DNA of 64,000 nt from Burkholderiales bacterium (GTDB lineage: Bacteria > Pseudomonadota > Gammaproteobacteria > Burkholderiales > Burkholderiaceae_D): assembly GCA_016200845.1 (NCBI GenBank), contig JACQDW010000046.1, forward strand, positions 1-64,000, written 5' to 3'. Position numbers and translations under genes: made by a program. Each line of letters opens with the position of its first letter. Positions within the stretch are counted from its first letter, which is position 1. Below are positions 53,921 to 62,882 of this stretch, one piece after another. The notes under the pieces are model-generated. The model made no database searches and was not told where the DNA came from. It saw nothing but the letters and a program-made list of their open reading frames with translations.

Positions 53921-54778
53921 TTGTTGATGTTGACGACTTTGATTTCAGCGCAAGAGTTAGTAAATCTGATGCCGACGACCAAGCTAAGAATCGTCGATTG
54001 CCGGCACGATCTGATGGATGCCAAAGCGGGCTTGAACGCCTATGCCGCCGGGCATATTGAGGGTGCCGTGTTTGCGCATTTGGATGAAGATTTGTCCGGT
54101 GCCAAAACCAATGCGGAGGGTGTGTTTTGTGGGCGTCATCCTTTGCCAGCGATGCCAAATTTGTTGAGCGCTTTGCGTCGTATGGGCATTGATGACGATA
54201 CGCAGGTGGTGGCGTATGATGCGCACGGCGGGATGTTTGCGGCACGTTTGTGGTGGTTGTTGCGCTCGGTTGGGCATGAGGCTGTCGCGGTGCTGGATGG
54301 AAGCTTGGCGGCATGGATCGCATCGGGGCAGGGTTTGCAAACTGAGACCAACAGCTATGCGAGCGGAAATATCGAATTAAAGCCGGCACTAACGCGTCAA
54401 GTTGATGTGACGACCGTGCTAGCCAACGTGGGGCAAAATGCAGCTTTACAAGTGGTCGATGCGCGTTCGCCAGATCGTTTTCGCGGTGAGAATGAAACCA
54501 TGGACCCGGTGGGTGGGCATATTCCCGGTGCGAAGAATCGCTTTTTTAAAGACAATCTGCAGCTTGACGGATGTTTTAAGACTGCGCAGCAATTGCGTCA
54601 GGAATGGTCGGAGATTGTGGCTGATCCAAGCCTATCGGTAATGCAATGTGGCTCGGGTGTGACGGCTTGCCACAATTTGCTGGCGTTGGAAGTGGCGGGT
54701 TTATCTGGCGCTGCTTTGTACCCCGGCTCCTGGAGTGAGTGGTGTGCTGATGTAAGCCGCCCAGTGGCGCGTGGCTAG
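53921..54778 (+). CDS. Sulfurtransferase (two rhodanese domains)
   Basis: VVAYDAHGGMFAARLWWLLR; VVDARSPDRFRGENETMDPVGGHIPGAKN; MQCGSGVTACHNLLALE. Confidence 0.93.
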   Translation: MLMLTTLISAQELVNLMPTTKLRIVDCRHDLMDAKAGLNAYAAGHIEGAVFAHLDEDLSGAKTNAEGVFCGRHPLPAMPNLLSALRRMGIDDDTQVVAYDAHGGMFAARLWWLLRSVGHEAVAVLDGSLAAWIASGQGLQTETNSYASGNIELKPALTRQVDVTTVLANVGQNAALQVVDARSPDRFRGENETMDPVGGHIPGAKNRFFKDNLQLDGCFKTAQQLRQEWSEIVADPSLSVMQCGSGVTACHNLLALEVAGLSGAALYPGSWSEWCADVSRPVARG

Positions 54779-55503
54779 TGCCTGTGTTGGGTGACAAAGA
54801 GTACGAGCGCCACACCACAGGCAATGAGAAAGATCTGCGGAACGGTTTCTTTGAGGGTGGCGCGGCGCTGCATTTGCGGCATGAGATCGCTCACCGCAAT
54901 ATAAATAAATCCCGATGAGGCAAACACCAGCACATAGGGAATCATGCTGCTGGCTTTGTCGAGGGTGAAATAACCGAGCACGCCGCCCAACACCGCCATC
55001 AAGCTAGAAATCAAGTTGTAGCAATAAGCGCGGGTGCGGCTGAAACCCGCGTTTAACAAGACGATGAAGTCGCCAATTTCTTGTGGGATTTCATGCGCGA
55101 TAATCGCCAGTGCAGTGACCATGCCAAGGCCAGGGTCGGCTAAAAATGCCGCTGCAATCAAGATGCCATCGGTGAAGTTGTGCATGCCATCGCCGATCAA
55201 AATCATCCATCCCGACTTGCCCGCTTCGTGCGCATCGTGACCGTGTTCATGGTGATGCCCATCGCCTTCGTGGTGATGAGAGTGGCGCAGAATGGCGAAT
55301 TTTTCTAAGAGAAAAAACGCCAGCAAGCCAGCCAGCAAAAAAGCAAACAAGGTACGCGGATCAGCATCGGATTCAAAGGCGCTGGGCAGGGCGTGCAAAA
55401 ATGAGGTTGAGAGCATGATGCCGACCGACAGACTGACCATGCGTTCGACTAGCTTTGAGAGTAGCGAAAACGAAAAAATCGCTGCAAAGCTAATGCTCAG
55501 CAC
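54775..55503 (-). CDS. ZIP-family metal transporter
   Basis: His-rich loop HSHHHEGDGHHHEHGHDAHE; GDGMHNFTDGILIAAAFLADP; AIIAHEIPQEIGDFIVLLNAG. Confidence 0.92.
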   Translation of the reverse strand: MLSISFAAIFSFSLLSKLVERMVSLSVGIMLSTSFLHALPSAFESDADPRTLFAFLLAGLLAFFLLEKFAILRHSHHHEGDGHHHEHGHDAHEAGKSGWMILIGDGMHNFTDGILIAAAFLADPGLGMVTALAIIAHEIPQEIGDFIVLLNAGFSRTRAYCYNLISSLMAVLGGVLGYFTLDKASSMIPYVLVFASSGFIYIAVSDLMPQMQRRATLKETVPQIFLIACGVALVLFVTQHRH

Positions 55504-55696
55504 ACCGGCGATGGTGGTGGTGAACAGTATGGAAGTCAGGACGGATTGAATTTTAAGCCTCGGATGGAATAGGGATCAGATGCGAACGGCTTGGCTCTGA
55601 TCGTCAACGATGTTGATGCAACTTGGTTGCAATTAGACCATAAATGAGCTTGTTTTGCAATTGCAGCCCGGTGCGAAACGAATTGAAAAGGGGCTG

Positions 55697-56158
55697 CTAG
55701 GGCGTATTTTTGCAGTGCTTAGTTTGTTCAGTTTTTTCCTTAAGCTCGGCAAGTCGCTTGCCATCATCCATGAGAATGGCTTGCCCCTGACTATCCTTGC
55801 CTGTGATGAGCGGCAAACCGCTACTCAGCTCTAGCAGGCGCTTTTGATCTTGATAGCATTGTTCTTCGACTGCTCTTTGTTTGTCGCGCTCAGCGTTTTC
55901 TGCATCTGCTTTTGCTTGTTGGCGGTCTTTGAAACCGAGGTTAGCCTGACGCCAGTTGGCTGCCTTGTTGTCTTTGCTTGGGGTCGGTGGTTTGAAAGGA
56001 ATGACTTCGATTTCGCGCACTTGTTTGCTTTGATTGGGACAACTTTGGCTAAATATTTTCTTGCCGTCTTTGTCCTTGCACTCAAAGACTTGTGCAGTAG
56101 AGTTGGCTGACAAAGTGATGAGGGCAAGGGCAAGACCAATTGTGCGGCGCGCGGTCAT
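55697..56158 (-). CDS. DUF4124 domain-containing protein
   Basis: AQVFECKDKDGKKIFSQSCPNQSKQVREI. Confidence 0.75.
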   Translation of the reverse strand: MTARRTIGLALALITLSANSTAQVFECKDKDGKKIFSQSCPNQSKQVREIEVIPFKPPTPSKDNKAANWRQANLGFKDRQQAKADAENAERDKQRAVEEQCYQDQKRLLELSSGLPLITGKDSQGQAILMDDGKRLAELKEKTEQTKHCKNTP

Positions 56159-57291
56159 ACGATACCTAAATGCTGAGTGCCTGCTGACAAGTCGCGGTTG
56201 CTGGCGTCTTTGCCGCGCAGCTTGATGGCGAGGCGCAGCTCGTTGACCGAGTCGGCATTACGCAGCGCGTCTTCGTAAGTGATGAGATCGGCTTCGTGCA
56301 GGTCGAACAGAGATTTGTCGAAAGTCATCATGCCCAGCTCTTCTGATTTTTTCATGATCTCTTTGATTTCGTGGACGTCACCTTTGAAGATGAGATCAGA
56401 AATCAGAGGCGAATTGAGCATAATCTCTATCGCTGCGACCCGGCCTTTTTGTCCACGTAGCGGAACCAGACGTTGTGAGATGACGGCTTTTAAGTTGAGC
56501 GACAAATCCATCAATAATTGGGCGCGACGTTCTTCGGGGAAGAAGTTGATCATGCGGTCTAAGGCTTGATTGGCGCTATTGGCGTGCAAGGTCGCTAAAC
56601 ACAAGTGACCTGTTTCGGCAAAAGCGATCGCTAAGTCCATGGTCTCGCGTGAGCGAATCTCGCCGATCTGTATCACGTCGGGTGCCTGGCGCAAGGTGTT
56701 CTTCAGCGCGATTTCCCAATCATCGGTGTCGATGCCGACTTCGCGCTGCGTGATGATGCAATTGCCGTGCGGGTGCACATATTCAATCGGGTCTTCGATG
56801 GTGATGATGTGGCCATAGCTATTCGCGTTGCGATGCCCCACCATGGCCGCCAAGGTGGTCGATTTACCAGAGCCAGTGGCACCGACCATAATCACCAAAC
56901 CGCGTTTGGTCATGGCGATTTCTCTGAGTTGATTCGGCAGGCGTAGTTCTTCAAAGGTCGGGATAGCCGAGGTAATAGTACGCAATACCATGCCAACTCT
57001 GCCTTGCTGCAAGAATGCAGAAACACGGAAGCGTCCCAATCCCGGTGGATTAATCGCGAAGTTACATTCTTTGGTCGATTCAAATTCAGACGCTTGGCGG
57101 TCATTCATGATGGCGCGCGCCAGATCGACCGTGTGCGCCTGGGTGAGAACTTGATTGGAAACGGGCGTGACTTTGCCGTCGATTTTGAACGCAGGTGGAA
57201 AGTCTGCGGTGATAAAAAGATCGGAGCCATTTTTACTCAGCATCAGCTTGAGTAAGTCGTTCATAAATTTGGTGGCTTGATCGCGTTCCAT
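56155..57291 (-). CDS. pilU: PilT/PilU-type twitching motility ATPase
   Basis: MVGATGSGKSTTLAAMVGHRN; IQIGEIRSRETMDLAIAFAETGHL. Confidence 0.93.
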   Translation of the reverse strand: MERDQATKFMNDLLKLMLSKNGSDLFITADFPPAFKIDGKVTPVSNQVLTQAHTVDLARAIMNDRQASEFESTKECNFAINPPGLGRFRVSAFLQQGRVGMVLRTITSAIPTFEELRLPNQLREIAMTKRGLVIMVGATGSGKSTTLAAMVGHRNANSYGHIITIEDPIEYVHPHGNCIITQREVGIDTDDWEIALKNTLRQAPDVIQIGEIRSRETMDLAIAFAETGHLCLATLHANSANQALDRMINFFPEERRAQLLMDLSLNLKAVISQRLVPLRGQKGRVAAIEIMLNSPLISDLIFKGDVHEIKEIMKKSEELGMMTFDKSLFDLHEADLITYEDALRNADSVNELRLAIKLRGKDASNRDLSAGTQHLGIV

Positions 57292-57326
57292 GAAACTTCC
57301 TTCTTGTTTTCTGTTTTGAGTGTAGC

Positions 57327-58370
57327 TTAACCTGGGAAATTCTCAGGAATTTTTGCAGCGGCGCGCGCAGTGCTGGCAGAGATTACGTTTCTTCTGACCA
57401 GATCCGACAAATTTTGATCCAGCGTTTGCATGCCCATGTTGCTGCCAGTTTGAATCGCAGAATACATTTGGGCGATTTTGGCTTCGCGTATCAGATTGCG
57501 AATCGCTGGCGTGCCGACCATGATCTCATGCGCAGCGACGCGGCCAGAGCCATCTTTGGTCTTGAGTAGCGTTTGCGAAATGACCGCTTGCAAGGATTCG
57601 GACAACATCGCGCGCACCATTTCTTTTTCTTCCGCAGGGAAGACGTCCACAATACGATCGATGGTTTTGGCTGCTGACGACGTATGCAAAGTGCCAAACA
57701 CCAAGTGACCCGTTTCTGCAGCGGTCAGGGCTAAGCGTATGGTTTCCAGATCGCGCAACTCACCGACCAGAATCACGTCCGGATCTTCACGCAGCGCAGA
57801 GCGCAAAGCATTGGAGAAAGAGTGCGTGTGTGGGCCGACTTCGCGCTGATTGATCAGACATTTTTTGGAGTCGTGCACAAATTCAATCGGGTCTTCCACT
57901 GTCAAAATATGACCGTATTCGCTTTCATTGACGTGATTCACCATCCCCGCCAATGTGGTTGATTTGCCAGAGCCAGTCGGCCCCGTCACCAGCACCAGAC
58001 CGCGCGCCTTGAGTGCGAAATCGGCAAAGCATTTGGGCGCATTGAGTTGTTCCAACGTCAGGATTTTGGAAGGAATCGTACGCATGACCGCTGCCGCGCC
58101 GCGCTCCTGATTAAAGGCATTAACACGAAAACGCGCCAAACCCGGAATCGAAAACGAAAAGTCGCATTCCAGATGTTCTTCATATTGCTTGCGCTGACTA
58201 TCGTTCATGATGTCATAGATCAGCGCATGAACATCTTTGTGCTCCAGCGGTGGCAAGTTAATCCGTCGCACGTCGCCATGCACGCGTATCATGGGCGGCA
58301 AACCAGACGATAAGTGTAAATCGGACGCGTTATTCTTGACCGAGAATGCGAGAAGTTCTGAGATATCCAT
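57327..58370 (-). CDS. pilT: Twitching motility retraction ATPase
   Basis: VTGPTGSGKSTTLAGMVNHVN; ALREDPDVILVGELRDLETIRLALTAAETGHLVFGTLHT. Confidence 0.95.
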   Translation of the reverse strand: MDISELLAFSVKNNASDLHLSSGLPPMIRVHGDVRRINLPPLEHKDVHALIYDIMNDSQRKQYEEHLECDFSFSIPGLARFRVNAFNQERGAAAVMRTIPSKILTLEQLNAPKCFADFALKARGLVLVTGPTGSGKSTTLAGMVNHVNESEYGHILTVEDPIEFVHDSKKCLINQREVGPHTHSFSNALRSALREDPDVILVGELRDLETIRLALTAAETGHLVFGTLHTSSAAKTIDRIVDVFPAEEKEMVRAMLSESLQAVISQTLLKTKDGSGRVAAHEIMVGTPAIRNLIREAKIAQMYSAIQTGSNMGMQTLDQNLSDLVRRNVISASTARAAAKIPENFPG

Positions 58371-58385
58371 TTATAATTCCTATTA

Positions 58386-59153
58386 TTGTTCGTCGCCGCA
58401 GAGATGCACTCGTCTGTAGCCCATTTCCCCCCGATTATGTCCTTAATCTCTCACAACTTGCAAGCCGTCAACGAATCAATCGCGCACGCCGCGCAGCGCT
58501 ATGACCGGAATCCAACTGAAATTGCTTTATTGGCAGTGTCAAAGACCTTTCCAGTTGACGCCATTTACGAAGCATGGCAAGCCGGACAAGTTCGTTTTGG
58601 TGAAAACTATGTGCAAGAAGCGCTAAATAAAATTGCCGCCTTGCCCGCACTGATCGCCGATTCTGAAAAAATCAAACAAGTAGAATGGCATTTCATCGGC
58701 CCCATACAAAGCAATAAAACGCGCCCCATCGCAGAAAATTTCGCCTGGGTGCATTCGGTAGAGCGCGACAAAATCGCCTTGCGTTTATCCGAGCAACGCC
58801 CCGCGCATTTGCCTGATTTGCAGATTTGCCTGCAAGTGAATGTCAGCGGCGAAGCGAGTAAGAGTGGCGTCACATCCGCACAACTACCCGCGCTGGCGCA
58901 TTATGTCAGCACGCTGCCGCGACTACGATTGCGCGGCCTGATGGCGGTGCCCGAAGCGAGTGACGATGTAGCGCAACAGCGCGCCGCGTTTAAACAACTA
59001 GCGCAGTTGAAACAAGACCTGTGTGAGCAGGGCATCAAACTTGATACGCTGTCGATGGGCATGAGCGGCGACATGGACGCCGCCATCGCCGAAGGCAGCA
59101 CCTTGGTGAGAATTGGTAGTGCTATATTTGGAAAGCGAAACTATGCAGTCTGA
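58386..59153 (+). CDS. YggS-family PLP-binding protein
   Basis: EIALLAVSKTFPVDAI; RFGENYVQEAL; WHFIGPIQSNKTRPIAENFAWVHSVER; LSMGMSGDMDAAIAEGSTLVRIGSAIFG. Confidence 0.95.
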   Translation: MFVAAEMHSSVAHFPPIMSLISHNLQAVNESIAHAAQRYDRNPTEIALLAVSKTFPVDAIYEAWQAGQVRFGENYVQEALNKIAALPALIADSEKIKQVEWHFIGPIQSNKTRPIAENFAWVHSVERDKIALRLSEQRPAHLPDLQICLQVNVSGEASKSGVTSAQLPALAHYVSTLPRLRLRGLMAVPEASDDVAQQRAAFKQLAQLKQDLCEQGIKLDTLSMGMSGDMDAAIAEGSTLVRIGSAIFGKRNYAV

Positions 59154-59967
59154 TTTAAAAATTGGTTTTATCGGCGGCGGCAATATGGCAGGCGCGCTGA
59201 TCAGTGGTTTGGTCAAGCAAGTCAATCATGCGCAACAATTGTTGGTGGTGGATTTGAATGCAGATAGTCTGCAAAAACTGTCGTCCACATTTGGCGTCGC
59301 CACAGCGCAGCAAATTGACCAGCGTCTGGCAGAGATGGACGTCATCGTGTTCGCCGTCAAACCCCAGCAAATGCAAGCGGTGGTCAAAAGTGTACAACCC
59401 TTTGTGCGCACACAATTGCTACTATCAGTCGCAGCCGGAATCCGCGCTAGCGATATGGCGCGTTGGTTAGGCGACTATCAAAAAATCGTGCGCGCCATGC
59501 CCAATACCCCCGCCATGATAGGGCAGGGCATGACAGGATTGTTTGCACTAGAAGCAGTAAGCGAGCAAGAAAAAAACGCAGCACAAGCGATCATGCAAGC
59601 AGTCGGGCAAACCATCTGGGTAGAAAACGAAAGCCTGATCGACGCCGTCACCGCCGTCTCCGGCAGCGGTCCCGCCTACGTGTTTTATTTCATCGAAGCC
59701 CTACAACAAGCCGGCATCGCCTTAGGCCTCAGCGAAGCGCAAGCCAAACAAATGGCACTCGCCACCTTCAACGGCGCAGCTCAATTGGCGCAGCAATCAG
59801 AAGAACCGATTCATGTGTTGCGTGAGCGAGTGACCTCTAAAGGTGGAACGACCTACGCTGCACTCACTAGCATGGAAGCGGATGGCGTCGCCAACGCGAT
59901 TGTGCGTGCGGTGCATGCGGCGGCGAATCGGGGTAGGGAGTTGGGGGAGGAGTTTGGGCAGGGGTGA
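59143..59967 (+). CDS. proC: Pyrroline-5-carboxylate reductase (3' part possibly replaced)
   Basis: LKIGFIGGGNMAGALISGL; VVFAVKPQQM; VRAMPNTPAMIGQGMT; VTSKGGTTYAAL. Confidence 0.96.
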   Translation: MQSDLKIGFIGGGNMAGALISGLVKQVNHAQQLLVVDLNADSLQKLSSTFGVATAQQIDQRLAEMDVIVFAVKPQQMQAVVKSVQPFVRTQLLLSVAAGIRASDMARWLGDYQKIVRAMPNTPAMIGQGMTGLFALEAVSEQEKNAAQAIMQAVGQTIWVENESLIDAVTAVSGSGPAYVFYFIEALQQAGIALGLSEAQAKQMALATFNGAAQLAQQSEEPIHVLRERVTSKGGTTYAALTSMEADGVANAIVRAVHAAANRGRELGEEFGQG

Positions 59968-60200
59968 TGGTTTGTGGCTGAATTATTTTTGAGCTTGGAT
60001 GTTTTTGTGGAATGGATTTGAGTTGGGCGGGCTCTAGGTTCTCTGTGCGCACTGTTTGCAGGTTCGGTTATACCTTCGCTTTAGACAACGCGACTACTTT
60101 AAGCAAGTGGGAATGCGGGTTTTAAGTGATTTGAAATCATTTGCGTTTGAATGCTTGGTCGGGTATCTTTGCATCTTGCAAATTAAAACACGTAGGCCAA
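59752..60200 (+). repeat. Direct repeat copy A: proC 3' end plus downstream leader
   Basis: Homologous to 62025-62473 at constant 2,273 bp offset; strong at both ends (proC tail; ttgaaatcatttgcgtttgaatgc). Confidence 0.85.
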
Positions 60201-60781
60201 TGCCAATAATTAAGCTTCGCTCCCTGTTTCAATCTAGATCGAACGGCAGTCTCGGTAAAACGGGCGGTGCTTACACTGTTACGGAGCGCGACTCTGTCGT
60301 ACGACTTAGTGACGTTCCACAATCGTCAGTTGGCGCTCCGCTGCCCTGTGTTATCGCGACGGAGCATTCCCTTGCGGTTGCCTTCTTACTTCAAGAAAAT
60401 GACCCAAACTGGGATGGATCGTATGTGCGGGTTGTTTCGCAAGAGTCTGATAACGAACCTATTGGGATAGTCCGTTTTACACATGCAATTGCTCATTTTT
60501 TTGGCCCGCCGAACGACGAAGCATTTGGTGGTCACCCCTTGGCCGAACGAGGTCTTGAGCCATATGGCGCTTTTGAAGTCACATCCTCTGCATGGATTCA
60601 TGCCCTTGAACGTATGAATGCGGTTCATCCATATCACAAGCCGGAGCACTTCAAAGACTATAAGCACTTCGTCCTCTCATTTCATGACACAACGTTTGAG
60701 TGCGTTGCAGTTAGTTACTCTTGCGAGGTTCATAGAGGTAATTTGCAGCAGGTTATGGTTGAATTATTTCAGTCTCAATGA
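60200..60781 (+). CDS. Hypothetical protein (cargo ORF 1)
   Basis: MPIIKLRSLFQSRSNG..., internal ATG of ORF 60056..60781; upstream codons lie in the repeated leader. Confidence 0.6.
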   Translation: MPIIKLRSLFQSRSNGSLGKTGGAYTVTERDSVVRLSDVPQSSVGAPLPCVIATEHSLAVAFLLQENDPNWDGSYVRVVSQESDNEPIGIVRFTHAIAHFFGPPNDEAFGGHPLAERGLEPYGAFEVTSSAWIHALERMNAVHPYHKPEHFKDYKHFVLSFHDTTFECVAVSYSCEVHRGNLQQVMVELFQSQ

Positions 60782-60804
60782 GTGCCAAACAAATATGGCC
60801 TCAA

Positions 60805-60849
60805 CGAGTAAGCTTGTTGGGCGGGTGTAACGCGCGTAGGGCTTACTCG
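60805..60849. repeat. 9 bp perfect inverted repeat after cargo ORF 1
   Basis: cgagtaagc ... gcttactcg. Confidence 0.6.
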
Positions 60850-60917
60850 CATGAATGCGTCGTGAATTCTTGTTTGCGCGCCTCGCGCAGCGGAGGAAAA
60901 TTCTTTAGGAGGGAATT

Positions 60918-61274
60918 ATGAAGAAAACAGAAACAGTAGAAGTGGCTCGAGTACGTGGTGCAACCATCGTCAAAATCGTCACCTTGGGATCTGTGATTGG
61001 TTGGGCGTTGATGTCATCATTGTTTGGAGTTGCGGCACTCTTTGGTGTCGAGGTCATCAAGTGGAATGGAGCTTATTTGACTGGCCTTGCAGGGTTGTTG
61101 GCATCACCGTTCGTGGGCGCATTCGTTGGTCTGGTGTTTGGTTTGCTTACCTCTTTGTTTGCGTATGCTGGACTTCGGTTCTACTCGCTATTTCGAACGT
61201 TGACGGTGGAGTATATTCCTTCTGAAAATCAAGTTCAGACTAATATCATCACAGTATCTGAATCAGGTGTGTGA
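60918..61274 (+). CDS. Hypothetical membrane protein (cargo ORF 2)
   Basis: Preceded by aggaggg RBS; two hydrophobic segments. Confidence 0.7.
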   Translation: MKKTETVEVARVRGATIVKIVTLGSVIGWALMSSLFGVAALFGVEVIKWNGAYLTGLAGLLASPFVGAFVGLVFGLLTSLFAYAGLRFYSLFRTLTVEYIPSENQVQTNIITVSESGV

Positions 61275-61588
61275 TCGTCGCCTAAAATGTACGGTTTTCC
61301 AATCATTTTAGGATTGAAAGGCTGATTCGCCGCAGTGCCCCGGGGATTTTCTTGTTGCGTTTGGGCGTTGCCAATGCTGTGGTGATTTTGGCGGTATCCG
61401 ATCGAAGAAGGAAAGTTTTCTGTTTCCGGCGGGTGTTCTATAACGGTGCAGCAAGCGATGACCCAAGCAATAAATCGAAGAATACGAAGACGTTTTCGAA
61501 CTCTCTACAAAAAGTGTGGTACGAGATATGAAAAATCGAGCTTGTTTCGCTGCAATGTGACTCTTAAAATAGCGACGTTTCTCCAACC

Positions 61589-62023
61589 ATGAAGAACACT
61601 TATTTTTTCAGCTATGAGAAAGATTGGCGCAAAGCACCCCTCGCTTTCTGGGTGCATGTACCGATTCCGGGAACTGATAGACTTTGTTCGCCGCCAGCTC
61701 CAGAGGAAATTCCGCACAAGGGGTATTTATTCTTACATGTGGAGTTTGAAGCACATGATTTTGTGTTTAGCTCGCCCGCCCAACTTGATCATTTTATCGA
61801 TGTCTTGGCGTCAAAACCATTGCCAACCTCAACTCAACTTTCATTGCGCCGTGGGCAACCGGTAGGACCGAACAGTCATTGGCTTAGCAGGCTTCCGGCG
61901 ACTGTCAAATCACCGCGCAGGCGAGAAAAGCTGGTTGATCTATTGCGTGCGATTCGTGTTGACGTTGTTAATGAATCGGCCGGTCATGTTTTTCAGCCGA
62001 AACCTTTCGTACGAGCGACCTAA
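61589..62023 (+). CDS. Hypothetical protein (cargo ORF 3)
   Basis: 144-aa ORF; stop lies 1 nt upstream of the proC-fragment junction. Confidence 0.6.
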   Translation: MKNTYFFSYEKDWRKAPLAFWVHVPIPGTDRLCSPPAPEEIPHKGYLFLHVEFEAHDFVFSSPAQLDHFIDVLASKPLPTSTQLSLRRGQPVGPNSHWLSRLPATVKSPRRREKLVDLLRAIRVDVVNESAGHVFQPKPFVRAT

Positions 62024-62024
62024 A

Positions 62025-62203
62025 ATGGAACTCGCTACCTTCCACGGCGCAGTACAATTAGCGCAACAATTAGACGAGCCCATCCACCTACTCCGCGAAC
62101 GCGTCACCTCCAAAGGCGGCACCACCTACGCCGCACTTACCAGCATGGAAGTCAACGACGTCGCCAACGCCATTGTGCGCGCAGTGCATGCGGCAAGTAG
62201 TTG
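62025..62203 (+). pseudogene. proC 3' fragment (direct repeat copy B)
   Basis: Encodes MELATFHGAVQLAQQLDEPIHLLRERVTSKGGTTYAALTSMEVNDVANAIVRAVHAASS*, matching the ProC C-terminal part. Confidence 0.92.
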
Positions 62204-62341
62204 AGGGAGGAGTTTGGGCAAGTTTGAAGCAAGCGTGGTCTGATGCTGTGAACAATGGCTGTAGTTGAAAAAGCCATTGCTGTGAAATGGGTAAGACGGG
62301 GAAGTTTTTTCTTTTTCGATGTGCACTTTTTTCGATTCGGT

Positions 62342-62473
62342 AGTGCCTTTGATTGATGCAACGTGACTACTCTAAGAAAGTATCGATGTGGGTTTTAAGA
62401 GGTTTGAAATCAATTGCGTTTGAATGCGTGGTCAGGTATTTTTATTTTGAAAACTAAAACATGTTGGGCGGCT
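62342..62473 (+). repeat. Direct repeat copy B, leader part
   Basis: acgtgactactctaag...gggttttaagaggtttgaaatcaattgcgtttgaatgcgtggtcaggtat; corresponds to ~60085-60200. Confidence 0.8.
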
Positions 62474-62826
62474 CAATGAAACTGTTAATTCTCGTATCAG
62501 CGCTTTTACTGTCGCTACCTGCTCAAGCCGAAGTCCTTGTACTTAAGACTCAATCTTTCATAGTGAAGATTGATGTTCGCTGTGCTGAAGGGAATGTCAC
62601 GTGCGAGTACGTGCTCTACACTGGCACGAGCCGAAGAACTGGAAAATCTATTTCTGTCAAAGGTCACACAATGCATTCGAAATGCGCTGATGGTGTAACA
62701 CCATGCCGATTTCAGGGCTACACGTTTGACAACGGTAAGATCAATTACACGGTGTACGAAGATGGTGGCTTGGTTGTTATGAACGGCGACAAGACTTTGG
62801 CTAATGAAAAGGGCGTTTGGAAATAA
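62461..62826 (+). CDS. Small predicted secreted protein (start may be 62476)
   Basis: MKLLILVSALLLSLPAQAEV signal peptide; four cysteines. Confidence 0.7.
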   Translation: MLGGSMKLLILVSALLLSLPAQAEVLVLKTQSFIVKIDVRCAEGNVTCEYVLYTGTSRRTGKSISVKGHTMHSKCADGVTPCRFQGYTFDNGKINYTVYEDGGLVVMNGDKTLANEKGVWK

Positions 62827-62881
62827 CTATGCTCAACCGTACCATCAAGTGGACCGCGGCTGCGCTCGGGAAAGCATAGTT
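62825..62881. repeat. 57 bp intercistronic element bounded by a 9 bp perfect inverted repeat
   Basis: aactatgct(62825-62833) ... agcatagtt(62873-62881), exactly between stop 62826 and ATG 62883. Confidence 0.6.
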
Positions 62882-62882
62882 T

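Noticed and set aside
60784-60822. GCCAAAC...GTTGGGC as a complete attC site
   Set aside because: Only 39 bp, one mismatch in the R'' core and no convincing L''/L' pairing; kept only as weak support in the cassette hypothesis.
61935-62204. 89-aa ORF annotated as possible new gene
   Set aside because: It is a chance fusion of out-of-frame sequence from cargo ORF 3 with the proC 3' fragment; the conserved part starts at 62025.
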